From Meconema thalassinum (lineage: Eukaryota; Arthropoda; Insecta; Orthoptera; Tettigoniidae), in contig OX336399.1 of NCBI GenBank assembly GCA_946902985.2, positions 165,522,911 to 165,586,910 on the forward strand: DNA of 64,000 nt, written 5' to 3'. Position 1 is the first letter of the stretch. Every line of letters begins with the position of its first letter. Both the position numbers and the translations under genes were made by a program. Below, piece by piece: positions 11,481-20,779 of the stretch. The notes below the pieces were generated by a model that ran no database searches, was not told where the DNA came from, and worked only from the letters and a program-made list of their open reading frames with translations.

Positions 11481-11936
11481 TTAGGACTCTTTAAGGTATA
11501 AATTTAAATCCTTACACGTATCACAACGTATAAAATAGGATTTAAGACGGCCTTCAAAAGACGTTTCATATTCAGTAAGTCCATTTTTGTCAGGAACCAT
11601 TGAGAGCAGGTAATGTTTTGTAGGCTCAGTTATCTGTCTTTTAGCTGATGACACAACATTATAACATTCTTCATGGCGACGTCCATTGTAGGCATTGCTG
11701 AATTTTCTGCCACAGGTTTTACACTCATGATATTCACCACACAATACTTCATGATGCTTTCTATCATAGTCCCGAAGAAAAGGTTTCCCACACTGTTTGC
11801 ACGTATAGCTAGGAATAGTTACTTCAATCATGGATGTTGTTTTCTGCCAACAGCTGCTTACTGCGTAGTGCAAGGCTGTACAATGGTTGTTTCGACGGTC
11901 TTTGACGATGTGAGCACCGTGAGAGGTAGTAGTCAA
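11481..11936 (-). pseudogene. C2H2 zinc-finger N-terminus of the Maverick-type polymerase gene
   Basis: The frame holds two C2H2-like fingers in tandem, YTCKQCGKPFLRDYDRKHHE and YHECKTCGRKFSNAYNGRRH. Such fingers commonly head the DNA polymerase frame in arthropod Maverick-like elements. The residues before the first finger lie inside the first unit of a tandem array (11847-12330), so the annotated N-terminus (HGAHIVKDRRNNH...) is probably repeat-derived and not original. A more conservative start is the Met of SMIEVTIPSYTCK. The gene reads leftward through 11462, 10901 and 8617. Confidence 0.72.
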
Positions 11937-12330
11937 GTGTCAATATTCTTGCTAAGGGTCCTCTAATATAACCTAGTCAAGACCAACAGCTCTTTACAGC
12001 GTATGCCAAGGCAGGAGACTGGTTGTTTCGACGGCCTTTCACGATATGAACACTGTTACAAGTAGTAGTTAATTGGTTGTATCCTTGCAAAGGTTTCTCT
12101 AATATACCATAGTCAATACCAACAGCTACTTACTGTGTAGTACAAGGCTGTAAATGGTTGTTTTGACAGTCTTTCACAATGCCATTACCATAAAAGGTAG
12201 TAGTCAATAGATCATATTTATATACCATAGTCAAGGTTAACAGTTACTTACTGCATATGGCTAGGCTGTGCACCAGTGGGTTACTCAGTTTTTTTTGGCT
12301 AAGAATCCCCTATATACCATAGACAAGGCT
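11847..12330. repeat. Degenerate tandem array, about 115-140 bp unit, four copies
   Basis: Units begin near 11847, 11978, 12118 and 12236. Each reads roughly 'accaacagctacttactgc', then 'ggttgtttcgacggtctttcac', then 'ggtagtagtcaa', then 'tataccatagtcaa'. The first unit overlaps the 5' end of the zinc-finger frame, so the array lies directly upstream of the polymerase remnant. No coding potential of its own. Confidence 0.8.
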
Positions 12331-12459
12331 ATACATGTCAGTTCTCAACACTTAGTGGTTAATTGTGTATTACATTTTTATACACAGCTTATGCAAGCAC
12401 ATTTTGCACGTGGTAAGACTATGCGAGATAGTCACATACAACACGCAAAGTATGCTTCC

Positions 12460-12588
12460 GCTACATAGCGGTGGACATGAGCACTAACTGAACGACCAGC
12501 ATGCTACCTAGCGGCCGACATCAACACCCACTCAACTACCAGCATGCTACCTTGCGGCCGATATCAACACTCACTCAACTACCAACAT
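12460..12588. repeat. 43-bp tandem repeat, three copies
   Basis: Three consecutive 43-bp units start at 12460, 12503 and 12546, each beginning 'gctac' and carrying 'gcggccgacatcaacac' or a variant. The last two are nearly identical and the first is more diverged. They lie between the larger array and the P-like transposon. The spans 12331-12459 and 12589-12735 hold nothing else I recognise. Confidence 0.85.
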
Positions 12589-13046
12589 GCTTTCCAAAAA
12601 TGGGTGCAATTGATCTTAACACTAACAATACACACAGTGGGTTTGCTTTATCGTGTAATACAACTATATCTTGTTTAAAGAAAGTAACAGAAAGTTAAAT
12701 AGCGTAATTGTATGGGGATGTTGTATTACCTAAATGTAATACCATGACGAATAGAAATAAACAGTGTCATCACTCCGCTACTTAAGCATTGTAGTTCATG
12801 GTCCAGCCAGTGTGGGCGCGGAAGTCGCGACGAACCATAAGCACGTATGACAGTAACCCACGAGGTTAGTACTGTAATATCCTGTGCGCGAGAAGTCATA
12901 TTATTCGAGGGAATTTGTTTCTTTGTAATAATTTACGAATGTCTGTGCAGTGCTTTGTGTGTGCAAACAACTAAGTTTTCTGTTGTTTCGGGAAAATGTC
13001 GTAAAGTTTTGTTCCTGGAAGTAAATCGGGTTACGAAGAAAATCTG

Positions 13047-13391
13047 ATGGTAGACATTTTTTACACCGCCAAAAGAAACAAATCTGTTTTCGAAATGGGC
13101 GAGAGTTTTCCGTGGAAGGATAAGCAATTGTCGATCAAAAATAGAATCTGTGACGAACGTTTTTCGGAAGATTTAATTATTATAAAGGCAGACTCTTTCG
13201 TAGTGAACTATGAGAACGTGAAACTTCCTCGCGTGAAGTGGAAATTAAAACCAGGATCAGTACCTCAAATTTTTCAAAATTTACCGAAATATCTATCCAC
13301 TGATGTAAAATCACGAAAGCCGCCCAGTAGGATACGGAGTGAAGGCAGCCTTCCATGGTTACTTGTTCTATTTCGTGCCATCCTTACCTAA
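13047..13391 (+). pseudogene. THAP-domain exon of the P-like element
   Basis: The frame contains the C-terminal half of a THAP DNA-binding domain. There is a CDERF zinc-ligand segment (usual form C-x-x-H-F, here with R replacing the zinc-ligand His), then DSFVVNYENVKLPRVKWKLK, then PGSVPQIFQNLPKYLS, the typical P-x-x-F tail of transposon THAP proteins. The N-terminal zinc cysteines are not in this frame; a cysteine-rich stretch at 12931-13040 is interrupted by a stop and frame change. It could be an exon with an upstream partner or simply broken. The frame ends in unrelated residues at 13391. Its place inside P-like terminal repeats supports a transposase origin. Confidence 0.6.
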
Positions 13392-13439
13392 AACGAAAAA
13401 AATCCGTCTTAATAATAATAGGCCTAAAATAATAATAGT

Positions 13440-13565
13440 TGTTGATTCTTTAGGGACTTAACTACATCGTGGTCACGTATCCCCGTGTGTTTGGGTTTGT
13501 TTAGAATTCGTCTGATAACCTGTGTCATTATGATGTCTGTAGTAGTGTGTGTATTTGGAATTGAG
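13440..13565 (+). repeat. Family X repeat fragment (diverged)
   Basis: Resembles the family X head found at 40359, 48803 and 56367 ('tttaggggctgcgac', 'gtcatgtagcc', 'tgtctgataacc', 'gtgtgtgt'), at clearly lower similarity. It abuts a SINE, as at 48803. Confidence 0.55.
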
Positions 13566-13830
13566 GTCGGATTTGGGTAGGAAGCGGCCGTGTCCTTCAG
13601 TTAGGTACCATCCTGGCATTTGCCTGGAGGAGAAGTGGGAAACCACGGAAATCCACTTCCAGGATAGCTGAGGTAGGAATCGAACGCGCCTCTGAACATT
13701 TTTGCCTCACGAGGGTGAGTGAACACCGTTCCAGCCCTCAGACCAGTATTAAAATTTATTGGCAGAGCTGGGAATCGAACCCGGACTTCCGTGGTGATAG
13801 CCAAGTGGCCAAGAATGAGTCGGACATATA
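13566..13830 (-). mobile_element. tRNA-derived SINE, inside the P-like element
   Basis: Read on the minus strand, a B box (GGTTCGATTCCCAGC, about 13763-13777) is followed by a second GGTTCGATTC-like site (about 13672-13684) and the body CCGTGGTTTCCCACTTCTCC (about 13629-13648). Then come GGCAAATGCCAGGATGGTAC and CACGGCCGCTTCC. The same body occurs at 48921-49383 and 63745-64000. The A-box side of the head is diverged. Confidence 0.75.
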
Positions 13831-14606
13831 ATAATGGCCAACCTGCCAATAAAATAAACGGTCATCCAATTCTTCGCTTCCGTTACTGTCCTCCTGATCA
13901 TCGGATCTTGTTTCAACTTTGTCTTCAGTATCAGAGTCACAAATTCCTTTGAAATTACTGAATCATGAACTAGCTATTCGTTATCTTTCAGCAGAAGGTG
14001 ACACGATTCATCTGCATCCTTAGTTTTTCGTAAGGCGCAGACTCCTTACTGATATTAGCTAAGGCAACATACTAAGCCAAATAATCGTTATAACAGCACA
14101 CCTGCCACTCACTAACAGAATGTAACATCATTGGGAGCGCTGGTACTATCAATATCACGCTGACAAAGTGTTAATACACGTGATAAAGTTATTTTTAGGC
14201 ACGCTATTTCACAACTCCAGAAAAATGCTTACTATGGTTTGGTGTAAGATGTCACGAGACGATAAGATCATAACTTGAACTGTTGGCTTGATATTAAATC
14301 TAATATAACGAACCATGGAGCTGTCAGACCAATGCGCGACTAACGGAGGGTTTTAAACGATAGTTCTACATGGGGACAGAGAATATTAATGCTAACTTTT
14401 TGACAGTATTATTCATAAGTCTAAACACACAATTTGTTGTAATCAGCGTAACCGCAGCCTTCGTAAAGAGGTTTACGTAGCCCAGCGCGTATCCCATTAT
14501 TGAACAGCTGTCTGTGTAGCGTTGGGAATCAGCGTCGCTAGCGCCAGCAGAGCGGGGCGCGGTTGAACTCGGTGAGTGATAACACTATTTATTTCTATTC
14601 GTCATG

Positions 14607-14854
14607 GTAATACTATGCAAGTGTTTAACATTCTACGATTGCGTTAGCAAACAGGTTGTAACTTGTAAAAGTACATAGACATTGAGAAAAACCTAGGCGT
14701 AAAAATTTGTTTAAGCATGCTATTTAAGTCTAGGTCATAAAATAATAATGTAAATAAACAATAACCTACTTTTATAACTTACCGAACCAAAACCAACTAT
14801 ACCAAACCAAAGCCGAACCGAAACTGAACCAAAACATACAGTAGTTGCACCCAT
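14607..14854. other. Intergenic, no gene seen
   Basis: AT-rich DNA ending in a low-complexity run of CCAAAAC/CCGAAC-like words (about 14780-14840). No coding or structured signal. Confidence 0.6.
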
Positions 14855-14972
14855 GTCAAATCGCGCCTACTACAAATTGCGCCTACTAATCGCGTCTACT
14901 ATAAATCGCTACTGATCGCGCCTACTACAAATCGCGCCTACTAATCGCGCCTACTATCAATCGCGCCTACTG
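14855..14972. repeat. Minisatellite of 'aatcgcgcctacta' words
   Basis: About eight degenerate copies of a 14-19 bp unit, AATCGCGCCTACTA with an optional CAA or TAA spacer. It ends exactly where Penelope-like coding sequence begins. Confidence 0.85.
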
Positions 14973-15768
14973 TCGGAGAAACACGGAGTTATTAAAACAT
15001 TGGTAGACCGTGCTAGGAGCATCTGTCAGCCATCCAACCTCAACCAAGAGCTGCAACACATAAAGAGGGCCCTATGCGCCAACGGATACAGTAATAAGGA
15101 GATTGAGCGAGCCTTTCATCCCAGGCACCGGAGCACGAGGAAAGAATCTAAAGAAACTCCGGTGGCCACCGCATTCGTGCCGTACGTGAAGAAGGTGACG
15201 GTGAGGATAGGCAAATTACTCACGACCTATGGGGTGAAGTTGGTTTATATACCCACCGCCAAAATCCGGGACTTGCTGCGATCCGCTAAAGACAAGCGCC
15301 ACCCACACTCCACTGCAGGTTTCTACAGAATCCCGTGTTCCTGTGGGCGGGTGTACATAGGAACGACGAAGAGGAGCGTGACCACCAGACTGAAGGGACA
15401 TAACAGACACAGCAGCCTGGGTCAAACTGAGAAATCGTCAGTCGCTGAGCATTCTCTCTTGCCCGGTCACGATGTACAGTACGGGGACACGGATATACTC
15501 TCCACACGACCACACACTACCACGCCAGGCTGCAACGGGAAGCCATAAAATATTCAAACACCCTGACAACTTCAATCGAAAGGAAGAAATCGAACGTGTG
15601 CGTAATACGTGGATCCCGGCCCTTAGGAACACCAAGGCCAAGATATCACGCACACCTGAAGAACCTTACCGCTACAGCCCGGCAGTTGCCCTGACCCTCA
15701 CAAGCTTCTTAATTGGAAGCACACTGTCAAAATCCTTGTGGGATTTTGGTGCTTTTAATAGGTTCTAA
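14968..15768 (+). pseudogene. Penelope-like element, C-terminal GIY-YIG endonuclease
   Basis: The reading begins SEKHGVIKTLVDRA, the thumb/linker region that precedes the endonuclease in Penelope-like elements. It continues through ELQHIKRALCANGYSNKEI to the endonuclease core GFYRIPCSCGRVYIGTTKRS and AEHSLLPGHD. This is a GIY-YIG domain with its characteristic CxC insertion. Two frame changes follow: HYHARLQREAI is in a third frame, and IFKHPDNFNRKEEIERV continues in the 15472-15768 frame. The reverse transcriptase is absent, so this is a 5'-truncated, dead copy. A minisatellite sits directly at its 5' break. Confidence 0.87.
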
Positions 15769-16211
15769 ACCTTGAACCTGTTAATTGTTAAGTGTAAACT
15801 TTACTTTTCTAGGAGTCTGAGACTTCAAAACTTGGTTAAAACAAACAAATTTCTCCTAACTTAACTTTAATATTTGTTAAATTTTCATAATTCTATAAAT
15901 TGTTAATAAACTTGTTATTTTTCTTTTGTTTTTTCTTTCTCGCTAGAATTACGATTAGGCACGACCTTCTCTTCCCTGATTCTTCCCCTAATCTTAAGTT
16001 CTATTTACGAAAAAATAATAATTTCTTCATTAGTAAAACCTTGACTACTTGTTGCATTAGAAACAAAATTTCAAATAACAACGTTTTCAAAGTTTCTCTT
16101 AGCTGTCACAGCTAATCCTAGCAAACCATTAAGACTAGTATAGCTAGTTAACCTACTTTTAGACATTTTTTCTCTGACTTATGTTTTGCTTACAAAATCT
16201 TAATTCTGTTT
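15769..16211. other. AT-rich tail region, no gene seen
   Basis: T-rich, low-GC sequence downstream of the Penelope-like fragment. It could include that element's 3' UTR. No convincing frame or repeat. Confidence 0.5.
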
Positions 16212-16732
16212 AAATTTGGTCTGAGGTTTTCCTCTGTTCTAAGCTCTTAGTCGACATCCTGCTGGGTAAAAGCTTAGCCTACATTCATTGCAACAATTGG
16301 TATTTTTATAAGTTTTTCACAAAAACCAGTGAAAATATTGCTAAAAGCATTAAAGTCACTTTATCCCTTCCCACTCTGGAAGAATTCGATTGTTTTGCCA
16401 GAGATCCAACAGTGCCCAGAAATAAAAAAAATATCACGGCAAATTCAAATTATTCCAGCCTTTCAAACCGATCAGTAAAATCAAACCCTTTTGAAGGGAA
16501 AAATAGTAAATCGTTTTCCTTTAGCATACTTTGTCTTGCCAGAGTACCACCCGTCCCCATAGTACCGGACTACCGGCTCGGGAGGGAAAGAGCACTCACC
16601 GAGCGCTTGCAGGAAACCTTAATTCATGCTACGCTCTCCGCTTGCCTTGTACAGGTCCCCTCTAAAGATAGGTATCCCATAGGTCTCTCACGGCGAAATT
16701 CCTTTTTATATCAACATTTACTTAAAACTTAG
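16212..16732 (+). CDS. Unrecognised open frame, about 173 codons
   Basis: The frame is open from an upstream TAA near 16211 to the stop at 16732, although the first conventional start near 16412 would give only 106 residues. Residues include LPTLEEFDCFARDPTVPRN, then a Ser/Asn/Lys-rich stretch, then LARVPPVPIVPDYRLGRERA. I recognise no domain, signal peptide or membrane segment. The DNA is AT-rich at the start and more balanced at the end, and codon use looks unselected. It may be the tail of a decayed retroelement gene or simply an open stretch by chance. Confidence 0.25.
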
Positions 16733-17064
16733 TGTTGGATGCTCATCCTATATGCCAATTCTTGTGTCTACTCCTAAACCCTCATCCTGTTCTCTCTCAT
16801 CATCTTCCATTAGGTAGTGTTAATCCTCAGCAAAAACCTACCAAACTGCGTACTTAGAAATGTTAGTATTACCAACTAGATTTCGTCATTATTCTAGATA
16901 AAGTAGGTCTATATAGATTGGCATGAGTCTGAAATTTTAAGAAAAGTAGGCTCTTTAGTTCGTAACGGAACTACTTGTTTTAAATACTACATAATTAAGT
17001 ACAAGTTTTTCGGGCTTGTAGGGCGTGGTCCAGACAGGATATCTCCCGACGTTTGTGGGTTGCA

Positions 17065-17372
17065 GTTGAATAGTGCGGTAAAGTTCCCCCGGTGGAAAAC
17101 AAATTAAGTTTTGAACAGCGGTTAATATAACATGAATCCCTCGGTGAGGAGAAGTATTCCCTTATTTGGTGTGGAAAATACTGGATTGCTTAACTGTTAG
17201 AAAAATTGGTTTATGTGGAAAGTTCCAGAACTATGATGACAGTTAAATAGGGCAAGAAAGTTCCCACGGTGGAAAAAGCTAAGTTTATAGAGAGCGGTTA
17301 ATTTAAATTAATTCCCACGCTGTAGGAAGGTATTCCCATTTATTTCGTACAAGAAGTACTGGATTCCATGTT
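17065..17372 (+). repeat. Two-copy degenerate direct repeat, about 175 bp apart
   Basis: The segments near 17065-17190 and 17240-17372 share the order 'aaagttccc-cggtggaaaa', 'gagcggttaat', 'aattccc-cg-tg', 'gtattccc-ttattt', 'agtactggatt'. This is an old tandem duplication. The flanks (16733-17064 and 17373-18139) show no gene I can support. Confidence 0.65.
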
Positions 17373-18139
17373 ATAAAGCCAGGTTAGATACCTAAAGCCT
17401 GACAAAGAAAATCCCACGAAGTCGGTTATTGCACAATAGTGAGCAATTCCACACACTGTCTATACAATTATATTAAAAGCGTTTAGCATTTTAAAACCAT
17501 TAAAATGAGTCTAAAATCATTGAAGATTTGTACTTAGCTTTTTCATGATAATCAAGCGAAGGTTCCTTGTGACAGTTAGCTTTAAAATGTAGACATGACG
17601 TCTATTTTAAAAAGTGTCTCATGAAGACAGGGGACTGACCCTTGGGAGGGCTCGGTACTGTACACTCGACAACTGGACTAGAAGATTTGAGAGCTGCTGA
17701 ACGGCGCGCGAAGGGACCAGGGAGAACGAGGGAGAGTGGGTAAAAGACAAGAGGACATACATCAGAATGAGCAACATGAAAAAATGAACATTCCTCTTTT
17801 TTAAATAAGTTTTCTTCATGGAGTGGTGTCTTCAAAGAGATGTTAGCTGGCTACAAGGGCGACGCCTGGTGGATTGATGAGGAAGTCCTCTTGAGCTCAG
17901 AGAAATTGAAAACTTCGGCAGTTAGCTGCTAGATGCCGCTAGGTTCTCCATGGAAGTTACACATCTAGAACAGACTCAAAGACAAAATAAATTCCTGCTC
18001 AAAGAGAAAAATAATGAAATGCAAAGGGATCACTGTTGGTGTCTGCGAAGAAAGAAATTAAATAAATAAACAAAGAGCAGCAAGAGCTAACTCTGACTGA
18101 ACGTGTATTCCTAAGAATACACCACAGTTTGAAATACAC

Positions 18140-18490
18140 CTGAAATAGTGAGCCCTACTGACTATGAATATATTCCTAGTTCCATCTCTTAAGGTATAGA
18201 ATGCACATACAAAATTTGGTTGAAGTCTAATGGATAGTATGGACGTTACATGCTGTTTGATATTGGATTTATCAGTGCGCGTAAAATCATGTAGGGATCA
18301 ATATCATGTATGCGATGCTCAGAATTAATCTGAAATATTACGATCTATTATAGTGCCAATTTTGGATAAGATCAATTTGTTAGTATAGAAGTTACATGTA
18401 ATTAAAAATTGAAACTATCAGAAAATTTAGAATCATGTTGGCTGCACTGAGGTATATTAGTAACTCCAAATTAATCTAGAATGTCAGGTA
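18140..18490 (+). repeat. Family A internal fragment
   Basis: Matches the interior of family A copies at 56763 and 61002, for example 'ttccatctcttaaggta', 'aaatttggttgaagtc', 'aattaatctagaatgtcag'. Terminal motifs are missing. Confidence 0.7.
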
Positions 18491-18493
18491 CTA

Positions 18494-18806
18494 ATGTGTG
18501 CAAAGATTTGCATATACTTACCACATCGAGCGTCGGTGGTTCAAAACTTCCTCCAGGAGTCCGCCATTGCAGGAATGGAATGGCTTGCGATGTCGCCGGA
18601 CATGAACTTTAACGAACATGTCTGGGATATGCTGAAGCGTGCTATTGCTCATCGTCCACGCCCTTTCATAACCCACCAAGGATCATGGAGGCCGCCGTAA
18701 GAGTAGGATCGCCTGCCTCAAGAGGACCTGGACATCTGGATCTGTGGTATACCACAGCGAGTAGGAGCCCTGATGGACTCCCGTGGTGGCCATTTTCCTT
18801 ATTGAA
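18494..18806 (+). pseudogene. Tc1-like transposase C-terminus
   Basis: The frame 18494-18700 carries VVQNFLQESAIAGMEWLAMS followed by PDMNFNEHVWDMLKRAI, the last part of the Tc1 DD34E catalytic domain; the final E is in NEHVW. After a frame change near 18690, DRLPQEDLDIWICGIPQRVG and then SRGGHFPY plus a stop (about 18706-18805) match the usual Tc1 C-terminal tail. Everything upstream, including the first two aspartates, is missing. No terminal repeats were found, so this is a dead fragment. Confidence 0.85.
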
Positions 18807-19011
18807 ACTTCACAAGATGGCAACATTACAACACATATCAGCCACTGTTTAACTGGCCAAATGTCTTCCTTTTGTGATATTCTTTTTACACATGAATAAA
18901 GTCTGCAGGATTTGTCAGAATGCCGTCTCTTTTGTAATAACCTCGTCCACAGCCCCACATACGCTCTGCATCTTGGCAAACACGTGTTATGCAAAAATTT
19001 CGATGATGTGT

Positions 19012-19141
19012 ATATTATTATTATTATTGTCAATTGGGGATTTAGCATAGAACATTAAAATCCAATGTCCAGACCGGAAATCGAACCCGGGACCATTCGG
19101 GGCAAAGCCTAGCATGCTAACCACTTAGCCACGGAGCTGTC
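19012..19141 (-). mobile_element. Short tRNA-derived SINE with (AAT)n tail
   Basis: On the minus strand it starts GGACAGCTCCGTGGCTAAGT, with an A box in TGGCTAAGTGGTTAGCATG and a B box in GGGTTCGATTTCC. It ends in (AATAAT)n, seen as TTATTATTATTATTATTGTC on the plus strand near 19012-19030. About 130 bp. The neighbouring stretch 19142-19587 has no gene; 'ataaaacctgcctaaaacag' near 19486 recalls a Tigger-type end but no partner was found. Confidence 0.8.
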
Positions 19142-20027
19142 CTAATACACTAATGAAATACTCCCAATGGAGAAATTAAACCACGATATTAATTTCAGCT
19201 CTAATTGACAACTAATTCAGTTATTATTCTCATTAACCTAGTGAAGCTAGTTCAATTATGTGGCAGTGAGGACACTAATTTGAGGTTCGTTTGCCAATGT
19301 GTTACGAGTTGAATGATGCAATGCAGTAATACAGGGCAGTTGATTGGGTTGCCTGACTCCAAGGGCCTTTGCTGTCAGTAAGCAATCGTAAAATGCGTAC
19401 TGTATTAGCCAAAAGGTTGATCCGTATTGACTATTGGTTATTATTTGTATTATTTAATCCACCTTGTCAATATAATATATACAATAAAACCTGCCTAAAA
19501 CAGAACGCAATCGTTCCGGATTTATTTTTACGCTTTCGCATGTTTCCGTTTTACAAAGGGTTGAGTGTTAATAAGACTAAACTCATACAGTAGGGGAGAG
19601 TCTAATAAAACAGAGTAGTCTGATGAAACGGGGTACCATAGTTTTCTCGCCTGGTATATGGTGACAACTTCCGGTGAACTTACTAACATCTTTCTCACTT
19701 GATGACCTTCATTCTTAGAGCAGTTGCAATCTGAAGGGTGCAAGCGTGCGTTCTCACAGGAGTAAAATCTATTTTTACGGTGTTTTGTTATAATATCCGC
19801 CTGTAAATTGTGTGCTTATATATCCAAGACCCTATTCTGAAGACTGTATGGTAAAGATGATATAAATTAAACATTGTTTGTACTAGATAATTGTAGGTGT
19901 TTCAAAACGAATGGCCGGTTTAAGTGCTGTAGAATTACACTTGCTCCTAACATGGTGTTGTTGGATAAAACAGGGTACCACCAAGTTGGATAGAACAGGG
20001 TAGTACCCCGTTTTATCAGACCAACCA

Positions 20028-20596
20028 TTGGTGAAAGGTAATATCCTGTCTTCGGGATCTCTATCTGAGTCGTCAGACGGAAAATCATCTGTTCCATCCA
20101 CATTAGGGTCTTCTCAGTCAGTTAGGCCTAAGCCTTGGACTTCAGCTTTCCAAGTTTCTCCGAAAGACATAAAGGCAGTGCCGAGAGCTGAAAGAAAGGC
20201 AGGAATAACCGATAGACGAAGAGAAAAGACAGCTATTCTGACAAGTTCCCCATACAAGGAAGAATTAACTTCATCTATGAAAACGGAGAAGACTCCCAAA
20301 AGGAAACTTCAAATGGAGTCACAATCTCTCAGATTTAAGCTTTCTGACGTCACAAATGCCGTAAAGCAGAAATCGGAGAAAGTTAGAAAAGTGCAGGAGT
20401 ATAACATCTCGTCAGAGGAGGAATGAGAAAATAATAACGCAGCTTGCATTTATTGTAATGAACTATTCACTACGGTAATTCAAAGTCTGAAGAAGGCTGG
20501 GTCAAGTGTTATAAGTGTGGTGAATGGGCTCATGAACAGTGTGCCGGCATTGGTGATGAAGATGATGAACCGTATAAATGCGATTTTTGTACATGA
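20028..20596 (+). pseudogene. Pogo/Tigger-like transposase C-terminal tail with cysteine-rich end
   Basis: The first part (20028-20426) has SAFQVSPKDIKAVPRAERK followed by TAILTSSPYKEEL. This is the linker typically found after the DDE domain of pogo/Tigger-type transposases in insects. After a frame change near 20430-20480, CIYCNEL and then SEEGWVKCYKCGEWAHEQCA and CDFCT with a stop at 20594 form the PHD-like Cys/His-rich tail common in these proteins. The DDE catalytic domain and helix-turn-helix are absent, so the copy is nonautonomous. The gene lies in plus orientation within pogo-like terminal repeats. Confidence 0.75.
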
Positions 20597-20779
20597 AGTG
20601 AATTTCAATGTTTGTAAAATGTATTTCTATTTAGTAATGTTCACTTTAAATCCAGTACCCTGTCTTATCCAACTAGTCTGATAAAACGGGGTACTGAACA
20701 AACATATATACTGTATAAATAAACAATTTTCGATTAGGATTTTTTTAAAATTATTTTCTTCACTTCCATTTGTAAGTAG

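Larger units (their letters stand above)
12743..14606. mobile_element. P-element-like DNA transposon, degenerate
   Basis: The ends are inverted repeats of about 38 bp: CATGACGAATAGAAATAAAC from 12743 and, on the other strand, CATGACGAATAGAAATAAAT from 14606, continuing AGTGT(C/T)ATCACT. The direct repeat GTAATAC flanks both ends (12736-12742 and 14607-14613). P elements have TIRs starting CATGA, 8-bp duplications and a transposase that begins with a THAP domain. Here the TIR start fits, the duplication reads as 7 bp, and a THAP-like exon lies just inside the left end. The interior lacks the rest of a transposase and contains a SINE and a family X fragment. Without those insertions it would be about 1.4 kb. 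Confidence 0.7.

Noticed and set aside
13749..13965. Acidic Asp/Glu-rich reading on the minus strand near 13850-13960, suggestive of a piggyBac-type N-terminus
   Set aside because: No start codon, no catalytic domain and a partner SINE in the same frame; too weak to call.
17602..17835. 77-codon minus frame near 17.7 kb
   Set aside because: No domain, atypical composition and no supporting context.
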